A DNA stretch of 64,000 bases, taken from assembly GCF_010501095.1 (NCBI RefSeq), contig NZ_QVMP01000011.1, positions 128,557 to 192,556 of the forward strand. Reading direction: 5' to 3'. Of the stretch, positions 9,659 through 18,086 are shown in pieces. The stretch comes from Dysgonomonas sp. 520. GTDB taxonomy: Bacteria; Bacteroidota; Bacteroidia; Bacteroidales; Dysgonomonadaceae. The notes under the pieces were generated by a model. It ran no database searches. It had not been told where the DNA came from and saw only the letters and a list, made by a program, of their open reading frames with translations. Positions within the stretch are counted from its first letter, which is position 1. The number at the start of each line of letters is the position of its first letter. The position numbers and the translations under genes were made by a program.

Positions 9659-9743
9659 GTAGGGGCAGGCCTCTGGTCTGCCCGAAAGTAGGAGCGTAAA
9701 ATCTTACGCCCGAATATCTGGGTGAAAGATTTTTCACCCCTAC
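9659..9743. repeat. Intergenic GTAGGGG...CCCCTAC palindromic element
   Basis: The element is bounded by GTAGGGG and CCCCTAC and contains internal small hairpins (GGGCAG.../...CTGCCC, GGGCGTAAG-type and GGGTGAAA/TTTCACCC). A sister copy with different loops lies at 29688-29751. Just upstream (9600-9650) is a separate C/T-rich segment with CCACCTTTTGGGGGTGG, related to 16526-16566. All are non-coding. Confidence 0.7.
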
Positions 9744-9804
9744 GTGTATGATTTGTATAATACTAAAAAACAATTACTTATTCAATATAAACTCTAAACA
9801 TTTG

Positions 9805-11391
9805 ATGAAAAAATATCTTCTATTAAGCATTCTTCTTTGTCATGGTTTATTTGCTTTTGCCGAGGTAATTAACCTGAAATCTGTTGGAGGAAATCCGGAC
9901 GGAAAAACCTCAAACACTGCCATTATAAAAAATGCGATAGAAAAACTTTCAACCGATGGTGGCGGAACTCTCTTTTTTCCGGCAGGCATTTATCTGACAG
10001 GCCCTATCGTATTGAAAAGCAATATTACTCTTGACTTGGAAGCAGGAGCTACAATCAAGTTTTCGGACGACCTTTCCGAATACACTCCTTTCGTAGAAAT
10101 GCGTTACGAGGGTGTTGTTATGAAAAGTTTTTGCCCGATGATTTATGCTTATGAGCAAGAAAATATCACCATAAAGGGAGAAGGAACCATTGACGGAAAC
10201 GGCAAAAAGTGGTGGTATGGAACTTTCACTATCGAAGGAGCTCATAAAGATGAAAACTTCAGGAAAGAACTTCAGGGATATCAGGAAATGTGGTCGAAAG
10301 AAAACTCCGGTTTTAGAATAGAAGAACAATCGGATTGGAAGCGTACACTAGGAAAAAGATTTTTTCGCCCGCCATTGATGCAGCCATACAAATGTAAAAA
10401 TTTCAGAATAGAAGGCGTTACGGTCGTCAATTCTCCTTTCTGGACTATAAACCCCGAATTTTGCGAAAATGTCAGTGTCATCGGTGTAACAATCAACAAT
10501 CCCGATGCCCCAAATACGGATGGAATCAACCCTTCGTCGTGTAAAAATGTAATCATTTCCGACTGCAATATAACCGTTGGCGATGATTGCATTACATTGA
10601 AATCAGGTCGTGACCTGCAAGGCCGTGAATATGCAACGCCTTGCGAAAACATAACGATTACAAATTGCGTGATGCAAGCCGGACACGGCGGTGTGGTTAT
10701 CGGCAGCGAAATGTCGGGAGATGTTCGCAAAGTAACCATTTCGAACTGTGTGTTTGATGGAACGGACAGAGGAATACGCCTGAAATCGACACGAGGACGG
10801 GGAGGTATTGTCGAAGAAATCAGGGTGAGCAATATTGTAATGAAAAACATTCCGAAGGAAGCCATTACCCTCAACTTATTCTACTCCAATGTTCCCGCCG
10901 AAGATTTTTCGGAACGCACTCCTGTTTTCAGGAATATTCATATCTCAGGACTGACAGGTTCGGACGTAAATATAGCTTGTACGGTTTTAGGCATCGAAGA
11001 AGCTCCCATTTCAAACATTTCGTTCTCTGACATAAATATTGAAGCTAAAACAGGTTTTGAAATCAACAAAGCTAAAGACATAACTCTGGAAAATGTGCGT
11101 GTCAGCACAGAAATTGGAGCGGCATACAAAATCAGTGAGTCGGAAAATATTCGCATCAACAATGTGTACATCTCTAAACCACTGGCTAACAAACCCGTAC
11201 TGGAGGTTTCAGATGTAAACAACATGTTCGTTCAAGGATGTTTCCCCGAAAAAGGAAGCCAATCTTTCATTAAACTGGATGGACAAAAAACTGATAATAT
11301 CATCTTGACAAATAATTATTTCGGAAGATTATCCACTTCTATCGAAAAAGGCAGTAACTTGAACAAATCGGCAAAAATTATAGAAAAATGA
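9805..11391 (+). CDS. Glycoside hydrolase family 28 (polygalacturonase-type)
   Basis: A 528-residue secreted beta-helix enzyme. I chose the ATG at 9805 because it gives the signal peptide MKKYLLLSILLCHGLFAFA; the longer frame from 9748 adds 19 unrelated residues derived from the intergenic repeat region. All GH28 motifs are present: NTDG (Asp239), GDDC (Asp260, Asp261), GHGG (His294) and RLK (Arg325, Lys327). GH28 enzymes hydrolyse alpha-1,4-galacturonosyl links in the pectin backbone or, in some members, release single galacturonic acid units. It overlaps the following esterase gene by 4 bp, so the two are translationally coupled. Confidence 0.92.
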   Translation: MKKYLLLSILLCHGLFAFAEVINLKSVGGNPDGKTSNTAIIKNAIEKLSTDGGGTLFFPAGIYLTGPIVLKSNITLDLEAGATIKFSDDLSEYTPFVEMRYEGVVMKSFCPMIYAYEQENITIKGEGTIDGNGKKWWYGTFTIEGAHKDENFRKELQGYQEMWSKENSGFRIEEQSDWKRTLGKRFFRPPLMQPYKCKNFRIEGVTVVNSPFWTINPEFCENVSVIGVTINNPDAPNTDGINPSSCKNVIISDCNITVGDDCITLKSGRDLQGREYATPCENITITNCVMQAGHGGVVIGSEMSGDVRKVTISNCVFDGTDRGIRLKSTRGRGGIVEEIRVSNIVMKNIPKEAITLNLFYSNVPAEDFSERTPVFRNIHISGLTGSDVNIACTVLGIEEAPISNISFSDINIEAKTGFEINKAKDITLENVRVSTEIGAAYKISESENIRINNVYISKPLANKPVLEVSDVNNMFVQGCFPEKGSQSFIKLDGQKTDNIILTNNYFGRLSTSIEKGSNLNKSAKIIEK

Positions 11392-12791
11392 AAAAGATAC
11401 TTCTCTCCATTGCGTTCTGTTGTGTATTTGTGTTTGGATATGCACAAAATACACAAACGGCAGACAGCGCGTATGTTCGCCCGTTGATTGATGTTTTGAT
11501 GAAAATTGAACAGCAGTTTGGTATAAAAATCAAATACGACAAGAAACTGATTGACGGAAAAATGCTCAAATATGCCGATTGGCGCATTAAGCCGTGGAGT
11601 GCAGAAGAATCATTGAACGCCGTACTTGCCCCATTCGATTACAAATTTGTGATGGATAATGGCAAATATAAAATAAAGGAGTTTGAGTATGCCCGAACAA
11701 ACGAACAGGAAGGCAAAAAATTCCTCGATTATCTGGAAACACTTTATTCAGACAAAACAAGCTGGGAGAAGCGTAAAGCCGAAATAAAAGAATGTTTGCC
11801 AAAAGCATTAAAACTTTCTCCACTCCCTGCCAAGCCGGATTCTAAAATAATCCTTACCCCGAAAAGAAAATACGACGGCTATACGGTCGAAAACTTTGCC
11901 ATAGAAACCCTTCCGGGCATTTATGTGGCAGGATCAATATACAAACCTGCAAAAATAAAAGGAAAATGCCCCGTTATGCTGAATCCGAACGGGCACTTCG
12001 GGCAAGGGCGTTATCGTGAAGACCAGCAAAAACGTTGTGCCATGCAAGCCCGCATGGGAATCGTATCGGCAAGTTGGGACATTTTTGCTTGGGGAGAAAG
12101 CCTCCTGCAATTTGACGGCACATTGCATCGCCTGAGTGCAGCAAATACCATTCAGTCGTTGAATACTTTACGCATTCTTGATTATCTGCTATCACTGAAA
12201 GAAGCAGATGCAACCCGTGTAGGGATAACAGGCGGTTCGGGCGGTGGCAGCATGACTATGATGATCTCGGCAATAGACGACCGCATCACGTTGAGTATAC
12301 CCGTTGTGATGTTGTCCTCTTATTTTGTGGGCGGATGTCCGTGCGAAAGCGGCATGACGGCACACCTTTGCGGAAACAGAACAAACAATACGGAGATAAC
12401 AGCTATGTTTGCGCCTAAGCCTCAATTGGTTTTGTCCGACGGAAAAGATTGGACAAGTGCCGTTCCTAAATTGGAATTTCCTTTCCTGAAAAGGACATAC
12501 GGATTCTATAATGCACAAGATCAGATTGAGAATGTACATTTTCCGACGGAAGGACACGACTACAACTTTTCGAAGCGTAAGGCAATGTATAAGTTTGTAG
12601 CAAAGCATTTCGATCTGAACACAAGCAATCTTCTTGACAAGAACGGAGAATTTGATGAATCGAAAGTAACCGTTGAAGAAGAATATCAAATGTATGCTTT
12701 TGGCAAAAATGGAGAGAATCTGCCGGCTAATGCCATAAAAGGCAAAGAGGCACTATTGAAAGTGCTGAAAGATGTAGGAATAATGGAATAA
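11388..12791 (+). CDS. Alpha/beta-hydrolase carbohydrate esterase with N-terminal STN-like domain
   Basis: A 467-residue secreted protein (signal MKKILLSIAFCCVFVFGYA). Residues ~30-95 (LIDVLMKIEQQFGIKIKYD, then DWRIKPWSAEESLNAVLAP, ending KYKI) look like a secretin/TonB short N-terminal fold, which is unusual in an esterase. The hydrolase domain follows, with the nucleophile elbow GITGGSGGGS (Ser near residue 282) and the catalytic His near 390 (PTEGHDYNF). It belongs to the broad acetyl-xylan esterase/prolyl-oligopeptidase-like group. In a pectin locus it is likely to remove acetyl or methyl esters from RG-II or the homogalacturonan backbone. Confidence 0.75.
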   Translation: MKKILLSIAFCCVFVFGYAQNTQTADSAYVRPLIDVLMKIEQQFGIKIKYDKKLIDGKMLKYADWRIKPWSAEESLNAVLAPFDYKFVMDNGKYKIKEFEYARTNEQEGKKFLDYLETLYSDKTSWEKRKAEIKECLPKALKLSPLPAKPDSKIILTPKRKYDGYTVENFAIETLPGIYVAGSIYKPAKIKGKCPVMLNPNGHFGQGRYREDQQKRCAMQARMGIVSASWDIFAWGESLLQFDGTLHRLSAANTIQSLNTLRILDYLLSLKEADATRVGITGGSGGGSMTMMISAIDDRITLSIPVVMLSSYFVGGCPCESGMTAHLCGNRTNNTEITAMFAPKPQLVLSDGKDWTSAVPKLEFPFLKRTYGFYNAQDQIENVHFPTEGHDYNFSKRKAMYKFVAKHFDLNTSNLLDKNGEFDESKVTVEEEYQMYAFGKNGENLPANAIKGKEALLKVLKDVGIME

Positions 12792-12806
12792 AACAGATAT
12801 ATAACC

Positions 12807-15260
12807 ATGACAAAAAAGACACTACTATTTATTTCATTGTTTTGTTTTGCTTTGCAATTGACAGCGCAAAACAACATGAAGTTGTGGTATGACAAACCCG
12901 CCCTCGATTGGAATCAGGCCTTACCGTTAGGCAACGGACGTCTGGGGGCAATGGTGTTTGGGACTCCTGCCGTGGAACACCTTCAACTGAATGAAGAAAC
13001 CATCTGGGCAGGCTCGCCCAATAGCAATGCCCATAAGTTGGAAGATGGTGTGCTTGAGAAAGTACGCCAATTGGTTTTTGAAGGGAAATACGTAGAAGCA
13101 GAAAACCTTGCCACTGCAAAAATAATGTCGCCTAAAAATCATGGTATGCCTTATCAGACTATGGGCGATTTGTTTATTTCGTTTCCCAACCATAACAAAT
13201 ATTCTGAATATTATCGTGATCTGGATATCAGTAACGCAACGGCAAGTGTAAGCTACAAAGTAGATGGTGTGACATACAAGCGTGAAGTGTTCACATCATT
13301 CACCGATCAGGCTATAATTGTGAGATTAACAGCCGATAAACCTAAAAGTATAACTTGTAATGTGTTCCTTACTTCTCCACAGGAAAAGCCGTCACGATAT
13401 ATCGAAGACGAAGAGTTGGTGTTTACAGCTATCACTCCCGCACACGAGAAACAAAGCGGAAAAGTTCAGCTGGAAACACGGGTAAAACCGAAAGTAACGG
13501 GAGGAACATACACTGTATCAGATGATATCATTTCAATTGAGAATGCCGACGAAGCTATTTTATATATAGCCATTGCCACCAATTTTGTCAATTATAAGGA
13601 TATTTCGGGAGATAAGACTGCCAAATGCAAAGCATACATGAACAAGGCTTTCGGGAAAGATTATGATACGGCAAGAAAAGAGCATATCGCATTTTTCCGT
13701 CAATATATGGACAGAATGTCTATCGACTTGGGTAAAACAGAAGCATCCGACAAACCGACAGACACACGGATCAAAGAATTTGCAACATCATACGACCCCG
13801 AATTGGCTGCCATGTATTTTCAATTCGGGCGTTATTTGCTCATTTGCAGTTCGCAGCCAAACACACAACCCGCCAATCTTCAAGGCATTTGGAACGACCG
13901 CTATTTGCCGTCGTGGGACAGTAAATATACATGCAACATCAATGTAGAAATGAACTATTGGCCTGCCGAAATAACAAATCTGAGCGAGATGCACGAACCT
14001 ATGTTTCAAATGGTTCGAGAAGTTGCGGAAACAGGCACACATACAGCTCAACTGATGTATAACTGCCGTGGATGGGTTTTGCATCACAATACGGATATCT
14101 GGCGCATTACAGGACCTGTAGACAGAGCCGCTTCGGGAATGTGGCCCACAGGCGGAGCATGGGTAAGCCAGCATCTTTGGTACAGATATCTGCAAACAGG
14201 AGATAAAGAATATTTGAAATCTATCTATCCTGTAATTCGTGATGCTGCAATGTTTTTCAACGATTTTCTGATCGAAGAACCTACTCATAAATGGCTGGTC
14301 GTTTCCCCTTCCAATTCTCCGGAAAATACGCATGCCGGAAGTGGTAATAAAGCAACCATAACAGCAGGCACAACAATTGATAACCAATTGGTATTCGACT
14401 TATTCTCTAATGTGATCACGGCATCCGAAGTATTAGGCATCGATAAGGAATTTTGCGACACCCTCCGCACAAAAAGAGAGAAACTGCCTCCCATGCAGAT
14501 AGGACAACATAATCAATTGCAAGAATGGCTCCACGACTGGGATTCTCCCGAAGATAAACACCGCCATGTATCACACCTATATGGTCTATTTCCGAGCAAC
14601 CAAATATCGCCATTCCGCACACCCGAATTGTGCGAAGCTGCGAAAAACTCGCTGATTTACAGAGGCGACCCCTCAACAGGCTGGTCGATGGGTTGGAAAG
14701 TTTGCCTGTGGGCAAGGCTTCTGGATGGAGATCACGCCTACAAACTCCTGACCAATCAACTGGATTTGGTGACCAACGAAAAGAAAAAAGGCGGAACATA
14801 CAGCAATATGTTCGATGCTCATCCACCATTTCAGATTGACGGTAACTTTGGTTGTACGACAGGTATAGCCGAAATGTTTTTGCAAAGTCATGACGGATTT
14901 GTATATGTTTTGCCTGCTCTACCATCTGTTTGGAAAAACGGCAGCATAAAAGGACTCGTTTCGCGTGGCGGATTTGTTTTTGACATAGAATGGAAAGATG
15001 GCAAACTCTCTAAACTGACTGTTACTTCCTTGAATGGAGGCAATTGCCGAATCAGAACAGCAACAGCATTAAAAGACAATGGCATAAAAAAAGCTAAAGG
15101 AGAAAATCCGAATCCGCTTTTTGCCATCCCTCAAATCAAAACGCCATTGGTTTCGGACAAAGCAACTATAAAAGTTGCGGATTCAGGTTTAGATAAGACT
15201 ACACATTTATACGATTTGAACACAGTAAAAGGAAAATCATACAGTTTCAATATTAAATAA
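12807..15260 (+). CDS. Glycoside hydrolase family 95 (alpha-L-fucosidase / alpha-L-galactosidase)
   Basis: An 817-residue secreted enzyme with the GH95 start MKLWYDKPALDWNQALPLGN and the substrate-site stretch QLNEETIWAGSP. The (alpha/alpha)6 barrel contains NINVEMNYWPAE, where Asn377 and Asn379 match the catalytic asparagine pair of the family, together with GMWPTGGAWV, VVSPSNSPEN and DGNFGCTTGIAEM. In RG-II loci a GH95 removes the terminal L-galactose from chain A, and other members release L-fucose. It is in a tight run between the esterase (15 bp) and the GH105 gene (7 bp). Confidence 0.92.
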   Translation: MTKKTLLFISLFCFALQLTAQNNMKLWYDKPALDWNQALPLGNGRLGAMVFGTPAVEHLQLNEETIWAGSPNSNAHKLEDGVLEKVRQLVFEGKYVEAENLATAKIMSPKNHGMPYQTMGDLFISFPNHNKYSEYYRDLDISNATASVSYKVDGVTYKREVFTSFTDQAIIVRLTADKPKSITCNVFLTSPQEKPSRYIEDEELVFTAITPAHEKQSGKVQLETRVKPKVTGGTYTVSDDIISIENADEAILYIAIATNFVNYKDISGDKTAKCKAYMNKAFGKDYDTARKEHIAFFRQYMDRMSIDLGKTEASDKPTDTRIKEFATSYDPELAAMYFQFGRYLLICSSQPNTQPANLQGIWNDRYLPSWDSKYTCNINVEMNYWPAEITNLSEMHEPMFQMVREVAETGTHTAQLMYNCRGWVLHHNTDIWRITGPVDRAASGMWPTGGAWVSQHLWYRYLQTGDKEYLKSIYPVIRDAAMFFNDFLIEEPTHKWLVVSPSNSPENTHAGSGNKATITAGTTIDNQLVFDLFSNVITASEVLGIDKEFCDTLRTKREKLPPMQIGQHNQLQEWLHDWDSPEDKHRHVSHLYGLFPSNQISPFRTPELCEAAKNSLIYRGDPSTGWSMGWKVCLWARLLDGDHAYKLLTNQLDLVTNEKKKGGTYSNMFDAHPPFQIDGNFGCTTGIAEMFLQSHDGFVYVLPALPSVWKNGSIKGLVSRGGFVFDIEWKDGKLSKLTVTSLNGGNCRIRTATALKDNGIKKAKGENPNPLFAIPQIKTPLVSDKATIKVADSGLDKTTHLYDLNTVKGKSYSFNIK

Positions 15261-15267
15261 GGAAAAA

Positions 15268-16488
15268 ATGAAAAAGAATTTCATCAAAATATCAATACTT
15301 GGTTGTCTGTCAGCTCTGTTATTTATGAGTTCTTGCGACCCAAAACTAAAGCAAAATCCAACCGGAGAAGACAATTGGTCTGTAAAATTCGCTCAATCTG
15401 AAATGACCCGATTTCCTGAGGCATGGATGATTGAGAAAGCAAAATCGCCCCGTTGGGGATACACTCATGGATGTGTGGCAAAAGCCATGCAAGATATGTT
15501 CGACCACACACAAGACAGTGTATATTACAACTATGCCAAAGGTTATGCCGATAGCCTTATCACACACGAAGGGCAGATTAAGACTTATAATATGGACAAG
15601 TTTAATATCGACAATATCAATCCGGGTAAGATACTTTTCCGCCTGTATGACGACACAAAAGATGAACGATATAAAATTGCAATAGATACGCTAATTGCAC
15701 AAATGGCAATACACCCACGCACCCAGGAAGGCGGCTTCTGGCACAAAAAGATATATCCTCATCAGATGTGGTTGGATGGCATCTACATGGCATCTCCGTT
15801 CTTGGCTCAGTATGCAAAAGAGTTCAACAAGCCTGAAATGTTTGACGATGTGGTAAACCAAATCAAACTGATAGACAAATACACGTACAACCCCGAAGCA
15901 GGATTATTCTATCATGGTTGGGACGAAAGTCGTGAGCAAAAATGGGCTGATCCCCAAACAGGACTGTCACCTAACTTCTGGTCGAGAAGCATCGGCTGGT
16001 ATGCCATGGCACTTGTTGACGTGCTTGACTATCTACCCGAAAATCATAGTGGAAGACAAGATATCATCAATATCATAGACAAAATTGCAAAAGGAATTGT
16101 AAAATGGCAAGACGAAAAATCGAGCGTATGGTATCAAGTTACCAACATGGGCGATAAAGAAGGTAACTACTTGGAATCGTCAGGTTCGGCAATGTTCGTT
16201 GCGTTCTTATACAATGCCATGAATAAAGGATATATCAATGCCGAAGAATTCAAATCTCCTGCCGATAAAGGCTTTGAAGGATTGATCAAAGAATTTACTC
16301 AGTTGGAAGAGAACGGTACTTACACCATTACCAAATGTTGCGCTGTTGCAGGATTAGGCGGATCGCCTCGTTACCGTGACGGTTCTTTCGAATATTATAT
16401 CAGCGAACCTGTAATCGTAAACGATCCGAAATCGGTTGCTCCGATGATTTGGGCAGCAATAGGACACGAAAAAAACGAAAATAATTAA
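15268..16488 (+). CDS. Glycoside hydrolase family 105 unsaturated glucuronyl/rhamnogalacturonyl hydrolase, lipoprotein
   Basis: A 406-residue protein with a lipoprotein signal ending LLFMSSC (Cys23), so it is anchored in a membrane leaflet. The (alpha/alpha)6 barrel has the GH105 motif YPHQMWLDG with catalytic Asp170, and WSRSIGWYAMALVD further on. GH105 enzymes remove the 4,5-unsaturated uronic acid left at the non-reducing end by pectate or rhamnogalacturonan lyases. No lyase gene is in this window, so its substrates come from enzymes encoded elsewhere. Confidence 0.9.
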   Translation: MKKNFIKISILGCLSALLFMSSCDPKLKQNPTGEDNWSVKFAQSEMTRFPEAWMIEKAKSPRWGYTHGCVAKAMQDMFDHTQDSVYYNYAKGYADSLITHEGQIKTYNMDKFNIDNINPGKILFRLYDDTKDERYKIAIDTLIAQMAIHPRTQEGGFWHKKIYPHQMWLDGIYMASPFLAQYAKEFNKPEMFDDVVNQIKLIDKYTYNPEAGLFYHGWDESREQKWADPQTGLSPNFWSRSIGWYAMALVDVLDYLPENHSGRQDIINIIDKIAKGIVKWQDEKSSVWYQVTNMGDKEGNYLESSGSAMFVAFLYNAMNKGYINAEEFKSPADKGFEGLIKEFTQLEENGTYTITKCCAVAGLGGSPRYRDGSFEYYISEPVIVNDPKSVAPMIWAAIGHEKNENN

Positions 16489-16525
16489 AAACGAAAAATT
16501 AAAAGTTAAGAATATTACATTCTCA

Positions 16526-16584
16526 AAATTCCTCCTCCTTTTGGGGGTGGTTAGGAGGGGGTGTTTACTCATAACTCGTAACTA
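16526..16584. repeat. CT/GA-rich palindrome plus short heptamer units
   Basis: CCTCCTTTTGGGGGTGGTTA resembles the segment at 9640-9656, and is followed by TAACTCG-type units (CATAACTCGTAACT). It occupies the 104-bp gap between the GH105 and GH140 genes. Confidence 0.55.
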
Positions 16585-16592
16585 TAATAAAT

Positions 16593-18023
16593 ATGAAGAC
16601 CCTTAAACTGAGTTTTTTATTACTCACTCTATGTTTGATATCAAACACGTTAAATGCTCAAGGCGCATCCAAGAAAAATGAAATGCCTTGGGACAATGGC
16701 AAACTGAAAGTCAGCGATAACAAACGCTTCCTTCAACACGAAAACGGAAAACCATTCTTTTGGCTGGGCGAAACCGCTTGGCTTTTGCCTTCCCGTTCCA
16801 ATCGTGACGAGGTGGATTACTTTATGGCAGAAACCGGAAAGAACGGATACAACGTGCTTCAGATATCTGTATTGCACAACATTCCCTCAATGAATGTTTA
16901 TGGAAGTTGGGCACTGCCAAATGGTTTCGATTTCAAAAACATTGACAAAGCAGGAGTATATAACTACTGGCAACATGTCGATTATATTGTAGAAAGGGCA
17001 CAACGCAGAGGAATCTATATAGGCATTGTTTGTGTTTGGGGTACTCCGGTGCAGCAGAAACAGATGTCGGTAGAAGATGCCAGAAAATACGGAAAATTCT
17101 TAGCCGAACGCTACAAAAAATACCCGAACATTATTTGGCTCATCGGCGGAGACATTCGTGGAGATGTGGAAACGGACGTCTGGCAAACCTTGGCAAAGAC
17201 AATCAGAGGTATAGATTCTGACCATTTAATGACTTTCCACCCACGAGGACGGACAAGTTCCGTTACTTGGTTCAATAACGAGGATTGGTTAGATTTCAAT
17301 ATGTTCCAATCGGGACACCGCCGTTACGGACAGCGTAAAGGTGACGGGGACTATCCTATCGAAGAAAACACGGAAGAAGACAACTGGCGTTTCGTAGAGC
17401 GTGGACTTGCAGCTTCGCCCCTGAAACCGATTCTGGACGGTGAGCCGTCTTACGAAGATATCCCGCACGGACTGCACGATGCTGACGAACGCCGTTGGCA
17501 GGCGGCTGATGTGCGTCGCTATGCCTATTGGTCTGTTTTTGCAGGTTCGTTCGGACACACATACGGGCATAATTCAACTATGCAGATGTTGCGTCCGGGC
17601 TATCAGGCTTCATTTGCAGGTAAACAACCCTGGTGGGACGCAATACATGACGAAGGTTGCCAACAAATGAAATACGTGAAAAAGCTGATGCTGGCTTTTC
17701 CCTTTTTTGAAAGGATTCCCGACCAATCGGTTATCTCAAATACGAACGGAGTTCAGTATGAACGTGTAATTGCCACCAGAGGCAACGACTACATTCTTGT
17801 GTATAATTATACCAACCGCCTGACGGAAATAGATATGACTAAAATATCGGGCGCAAAGAAGAAAGCATGGTGGTACAGTCCTGCAAATGGAGAGACAACT
17901 TACATAGGCGAATTTGACAATGGCAAGCACACATTCATTCACGACTCGGGCTATGGCTCGGGAAATGATTGGGTGCTTATCATCACCGATTCTAAAGTTT
18001 CGTATGTAGAAGATAATCTTTAA
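16593..18023 (+). CDS. Glycoside hydrolase family 140 (apiosidase, DUF4038 type)
   Basis: A 476-residue secreted enzyme (signal MKTLKLSFLLLTLCLISNTLNA). The barrel opens with FFWLGETAWLLPSRSNRDEV and contains GGDIRGD (Asp187) and DGEPSYED (Glu284), the two predicted catalytic acids; as I recall these are the same positions as in the characterised B. thetaiotaomicron enzyme BT1012. The C-terminal ~100 residues form the small beta domain usual for this group (SPANGETTYIGEF). GH140 hydrolyses the apiose-galacturonic acid bond that joins RG-II side chains A and B to the backbone. Apiose of this kind is nearly restricted to RG-II, so this gene is the best single indicator of the target. Confidence 0.88.
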   Translation: MKTLKLSFLLLTLCLISNTLNAQGASKKNEMPWDNGKLKVSDNKRFLQHENGKPFFWLGETAWLLPSRSNRDEVDYFMAETGKNGYNVLQISVLHNIPSMNVYGSWALPNGFDFKNIDKAGVYNYWQHVDYIVERAQRRGIYIGIVCVWGTPVQQKQMSVEDARKYGKFLAERYKKYPNIIWLIGGDIRGDVETDVWQTLAKTIRGIDSDHLMTFHPRGRTSSVTWFNNEDWLDFNMFQSGHRRYGQRKGDGDYPIEENTEEDNWRFVERGLAASPLKPILDGEPSYEDIPHGLHDADERRWQAADVRRYAYWSVFAGSFGHTYGHNSTMQMLRPGYQASFAGKQPWWDAIHDEGCQQMKYVKKLMLAFPFFERIPDQSVISNTNGVQYERVIATRGNDYILVYNYTNRLTEIDMTKISGAKKKAWWYSPANGETTYIGEFDNGKHTFIHDSGYGSGNDWVLIITDSKVSYVEDNL

Positions 18024-18024
18024 A

Positions 18025-18050
18025 CAGTTACGAGTTACGAGTTACAAGTA
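18025..18050. repeat. Short heptamer array, reverse orientation
   Basis: AGTTACG-AGTTACG-AGTTACA directly after the GH140 stop, followed by a lone REP half-site TTGTCATCCTGAG at 18051-18063. Confidence 0.65.
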
Positions 18051-18086
18051 TTGTCATCCTGAGTAATTTAGCATAAAACATCAATC

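Noticed and set aside
9748-9804. Upstream ATG for the GH28 gene
   Set aside because: The 19 extra residues derive from the end of the repeat region and would bury the signal peptide; the ATG at 9805 is preferred.
10281-10874. Minus-strand frame of 197 codons in the GH28 gene
   Set aside because: It is antisense to conserved GH28 motifs and no homology is recognisable; codon constraints of the sense gene explain it.
13788-14387. Minus-strand frame of 199 codons in the GH95 gene
   Set aside because: It is antisense to the conserved GH95 barrel and has no domain or ribosome-binding context.
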